DNA of 64,000 nucleotides from Methylobacterium brachythecii. GTDB taxonomy: Bacteria > Pseudomonadota > Alphaproteobacteria > Rhizobiales > Beijerinckiaceae. The notes beneath the pieces are model-generated. The model saw only the letters and a list, made by a program, of their open reading frames with translations, had not been told where the DNA came from and made no database searches. The stretch covers positions 124,001 through 188,000 of the forward strand of contig NZ_JACIDN010000009.1 in assembly GCF_014196345.1 (NCBI RefSeq). Direction: 5' to 3'. Positions 60,988-64,000 of this stretch are shown piece by piece (within the stretch, counting starts at the first letter, position 1; each line of letters begins with the position of its first letter). The position numbers were made by a program, and so were the translations under genes.

Positions 60988-63642
60988 CTACTTCGCAGCC
61001 ACCGTCTCGCGCACCTTCGCCTCGGACGCCGGCAGCTTGCCCGCATCCTTGCCCTCGGGGCGGTCCGCGTCGGGCTGTGCCGGCGGCGGGCCGAGGAAGG
61101 CGGGCACGACGAAGAACGCCGCGACCAGCGTGAAGAACAGCGACAGCGCCAGCAGCTTACCCATGCTGGCCGTGCCGGGATGGCTCGACAGCATCAGCGA
61201 GCCGAAGGCCGTGCCGGTGGTCAGGGCCGAGAAGAAGATCGCCCGCGTCAGGCTCGAAGCCAGCATGTCGGCGACTCCGGCGCGCCAGGCGATCACGTAG
61301 TAGATGTGGAAGGCCACACCCACGGCGAGCATCAGCGGCAGCGCGATGATGTTGGCGAAGTTCAGCGGCATGCCGAGGATGTAGAGCGCCATCAGCGTCC
61401 ACAGGGTAGCGAGCACCAGCGGCCCGAGCGTCATGGCGACGTCCCAGGGTTTGCGCAGAGCCACCGAGAGGATGATGAAGATCAGGGCCAGGGCGGTCAG
61501 GCCGGCCTGGATGAAGGCGCCGAGGATCGTGTAGCTCGATTCCGTCGTGGCGATCGGCGCGCCGGTGGCGTGCGGGGCCACGGTCTGCACCTCCTTGGCG
61601 AAGTGGCGCAGCACCTCGTCGTCGTTCGAGTTGCCCTTCGGATGCACCTCGATTCGCGAGCGTCCATCGGCGGTCACCCACTCGGCCTTGAGCTGCGGCG
61701 GTAGGTTCTGCAGCGTGATCTTCTCGGGCGAGAGCAGGCCGCCGAGGCGACGCAGCAGCGTCTTGAGGTCGGTGGTGAGCGCGACCGAAGCGGCCTCGCG
61801 CGTCCCGACGGGGGCGTCGGCAAGCTTGTCCAGCGTCGCCGACAGGCTGCCCGCGGCCTTGGCGCCGGCCGACTTGCCGTCGTCGACGCCCTTCAGGGCG
61901 GTGGCGGTCTCCTTGATCGCCTTGACGTTGTCGGCATCGGTGGGAGGCGGCTGCTTCTTGCCGGGGTTGAGGGCCGGCCCGAGGAGGCCCGCCGTCTCCG
62001 CGATGGTCTGCAGCTTCTGGTCCTGGTCGCGCGGCACGAAGGTGTCGATGTCGATGACCTTCGCCACGGAATCGAGCTTCAGCAACTTCGCGACGAGATC
62101 GGGCACCCCGTCCACGTTCGGCGCCAGCACGTCGACCGTGTTGGGGCTCGTGGCCGGGTCCTTGATCAGGTCGAGATAGGTGGCGATCGATTCGACCTTC
62201 GGGCTGCGAAGATGCATCGGGTTCGAATCGAAGGGCAGCTTCAAGAGCATCGGAATGCCCGCCACCGTCAGCATCCCGACGCCGACCAGCACGTATTTGC
62301 GGTTCGCGACGATCCAGTGGTCGACACCAGACAGCCAGGTGGTCTCCACGGCGCGCTTCTCGCCGCGCGGATGGAACACCGCGATCAGTGCCGGCAGCAG
62401 CGTCAGCGCGAACAGATAGGCCACCACCATGCCGACGCCGGCGATCAGGCCGAGCTCGGACACGCCGCGGAACTTGGTCGGCAGAAACGCGAAAAATCCG
62501 GCGATCAGTGAAATCGCGGCCAGCGTCAGCGAGATGCCGACGCCCCGCGCCGCTGCCCGGATCGCGCCCTCGACCTCGCCGACCTCGTAGCGATCGGCGC
62601 GGTAGCGCACCGCGAACTGGATGCCGAAATCGATGCCGAGCCCCACGAAGAGCGCCGCGAAGGCCACCGAGATCGGATTGAGCTCACCCACCATCAGCAG
62701 CCCGAGCGCCGCCGTGACGACGAGCCCCGCGAACGTGGTGATGATCACCGCGATCACGAGCGGGCCGGAGCGCAGGGCCAGGAACAGGAACAGGACAATG
62801 GCGCCGACCACCACCGCGTTGTTCACGAAAGCGTCGTCGGAGAGGGTCGCGAACTCGTCGTCGGCCACCGCGACGGGTCCGGTCAGGCGCATGTGCAGGC
62901 CCTCGGCCTGTGTTATCTTGAGGTCCTGCGCGACCTTGCGGATGAGCTTGGTCGCCTCGCGGCCTGGCTCCAGCGCGTTGTAGTCGAGCACCGGCTGGAT
63001 CATCACGAACTTGCGCTTGTCCGTAGTCTCGGACTTGCCGTTGGCGAGAAGCTCCTGCCAGGACATCCGGGCCGGTTGGCCGGCGAGCACCGTCTTGAGC
63101 GTCTCGTCGATCCGGGTCATCGGCTGCTCGAGATCCTCGAGCTTGGCATCACCGCTCTTCACGCCCTTCGCGCCCTGGCCCAGCACCCGCATGATGCCGC
63201 GCAAGGAAGGATCGGCGGCGAGCGGCCCGAGCAGGCCCTGCTGCTGGATGAGCGACTCGGTGGTCTTCTCCAGCTCCTCCTGAGACATCAGCAGGAGGCC
63301 GTTCTTGTCGTAGAACGGGCCGCCATCCGGCCGGTAGACGGTCTCGATCTGGTCCTTGTGAACGGCGAGCGCCTTGCTCAGCTCGACCGCTGCCTCCTCG
63401 GCGATCTCCGGCGTGCGTCCGTCGATAACGGCGACCACGAGGTTGGAACGCTGCGGGAAAGCCTTCTCGAACTGGATCTCGTCCTGCCGCCACGGCACGC
63501 TCGGCTCGATTAGCCGCTCGACATCCGTATTGATGCGGAAGAGATGGGCGGCGATGCCCCCGCCTGCGGCCGTGATCAGCGCGATGAGGGCGATGACGAG
63601 CCAACGGCGCTGTACGGAAAACGCGACGAGACGTTCGATCAC
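60988..63642 (-). CDS. hpnN: HpnN, RND-type hopanoid transporter
   Basis: This 884-aa inner-membrane protein of the RND superfamily has two sets of helices around large periplasmic loops. The first set includes FNNAVVVGAIVLFLFLALRSGPL, ELNPISVAFAALFVGLGIDFGIQFAVR and ATTESSYTILGAFIQAGL marks the start of the second. HpnN moves hopanoids to the outer membrane. GTG at 63642 gives the family start VIERLVAFSVQRRW. It is convergent with hpnK. Confidence 0.93.
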   Translation of the reverse strand: MIERLVAFSVQRRWLVIALIALITAAGGGIAAHLFRINTDVERLIEPSVPWRQDEIQFEKAFPQRSNLVVAVIDGRTPEIAEEAAVELSKALAVHKDQIETVYRPDGGPFYDKNGLLLMSQEELEKTTESLIQQQGLLGPLAADPSLRGIMRVLGQGAKGVKSGDAKLEDLEQPMTRIDETLKTVLAGQPARMSWQELLANGKSETTDKRKFVMIQPVLDYNALEPGREATKLIRKVAQDLKITQAEGLHMRLTGPVAVADDEFATLSDDAFVNNAVVVGAIVLFLFLALRSGPLVIAVIITTFAGLVVTAALGLLMVGELNPISVAFAALFVGLGIDFGIQFAVRYRADRYEVGEVEGAIRAAARGVGISLTLAAISLIAGFFAFLPTKFRGVSELGLIAGVGMVVAYLFALTLLPALIAVFHPRGEKRAVETTWLSGVDHWIVANRKYVLVGVGMLTVAGIPMLLKLPFDSNPMHLRSPKVESIATYLDLIKDPATSPNTVDVLAPNVDGVPDLVAKLLKLDSVAKVIDIDTFVPRDQDQKLQTIAETAGLLGPALNPGKKQPPPTDADNVKAIKETATALKGVDDGKSAGAKAAGSLSATLDKLADAPVGTREAASVALTTDLKTLLRRLGGLLSPEKITLQNLPPQLKAEWVTADGRSRIEVHPKGNSNDDEVLRHFAKEVQTVAPHATGAPIATTESSYTILGAFIQAGLTALALIFIILSVALRKPWDVAMTLGPLVLATLWTLMALYILGMPLNFANIIALPLMLAVGVAFHIYYVIAWRAGVADMLASSLTRAIFFSALTTGTAFGSLMLSSHPGTASMGKLLALSLFFTLVAAFFVVPAFLGPPPAQPDADRPEGKDAGKLPASEAKVRETVAAK

Positions 63643-64000
63643 TCGGGTGCCCTGCCTACCTCGATCTGACCCGGGCGCCTCTGGAACGCCGGGCGGCGTT
63701 ACCCGCCGTGTCTTCCCGAAAGCCGGCATGTCCACCGGCGTAGAGAGGGTCGCCTCTCCAGCTGGACCGCGGATCGCCGGTAACGCTCCCGCTGACCGTA
63801 AAGGCCGGGCCGCCGATCTGGGACGATGCCTCTCGATGGGGCGCTAAGTACTGGTCCCAGCCTCGGAATGCAACGCGGCGGCAATTTCATGCAGCCGTCG
63901 GTCGCGCCATGCTGTATTGCATTGCAGCAATGCGTTGGAGACCTGAGCCGGGTTGAAACGGTCTCGCAGCGAACGATCTGCCGCCACTGGCGGTCGAGCC
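63643..64000. other. Right-edge region without a recognised gene
   Basis: This 358-base stretch to the window end contains no convincing coding frame. It holds the promoter side of hpnN and, at 63918-63933, a TGCATTGCA motif inside the palindrome GCATTGC-A-GCAATGC, related to the site before the phasin gene. Any gene to the right lies outside the window. Confidence 0.5.

Overview
The window is high-GC DNA with densely packed genes and very little mobile DNA. It looks like chromosomal sequence from a Methylobacterium/Methylorubrum-type alphaproteobacterium. Pointers to this are a large hopanoid side-chain and trafficking cluster (hpnL, M, I, J, K, N), general-stress-response parts of the alphaproteobacterial type (an EcfG-like sigma factor and a NepR-like protein), a phasin, an sdhCDAB operon, and candidate CtrA, Irr-like and GANTC sites. 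I saw no rRNA, tRNA, CRISPR array or intact insertion sequence. The taxonomic call is inference from gene content and composition.

Layout. 1-16.4 kb: a truncated CoxE-like gene at the left edge, a GT61 glycosyltransferase, a CPA2 antiporter, two membrane proteins followed by a MoxR ATPase, an AraC regulator, class I fructose-bisphosphate aldolase, an aldo/keto reductase with SixA, an unknown secretion/lysozyme-like protein, and a ycjX-ycjF pair. 16.5-28.4 kb: a possibly iron-controlled small Cys protein, a DUF2147 protein, a zinc-ribbon metallopeptidase, then a tightly overlapping operon (transglutaminase-DUF2126, ATP-grasp/alpha-E fusion, second transglutaminase), followed by a carrier protein with its own AMP-forming ligase. 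28.4-32.5 kb: a more accessory stretch with a truncated SRAP gene, an FkbM methyltransferase, an SGNH hydrolase and several small unknown genes.

32.8-42.5 kb: divergent mntR/mntH with a clear MntR-type operator, a LysR regulator divergent from an SLC13-type transporter, and sdhC-sdhD-sdhA-[methyltransferase]-sdhB. 42.7-52.9 kb: an outer-membrane beta-barrel protein, the EcfG-like sigma factor, mutL, a phasin, several unknown small genes, a dienelactone hydrolase, a single-domain response regulator, a NepR-like protein and a secreted hydrolase-like protein. 52.9-63.6 kb: an AGAT-type amidinotransferase, divergent from hpnL-hpnM-hpnI-hpnJ, then an SPFH protein with hpnK, and convergent hpnN.

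The most interesting proposal concerns the last block. HpnI, HpnK and HpnJ are known to build the amino-cyclitol head group of bacteriohopanetetrol cyclitol ether. An amidinotransferase with an intact Asp-His-Cys catalytic set sits head-to-head with this cluster and is related to enzymes that act on aminocyclitols. It is therefore a good candidate for adding the guanidino group found on some Methylobacterium hopanoids. The SPFH protein and a degenerate cobalamin-riboswitch-like leader inside the same cluster add further leads.
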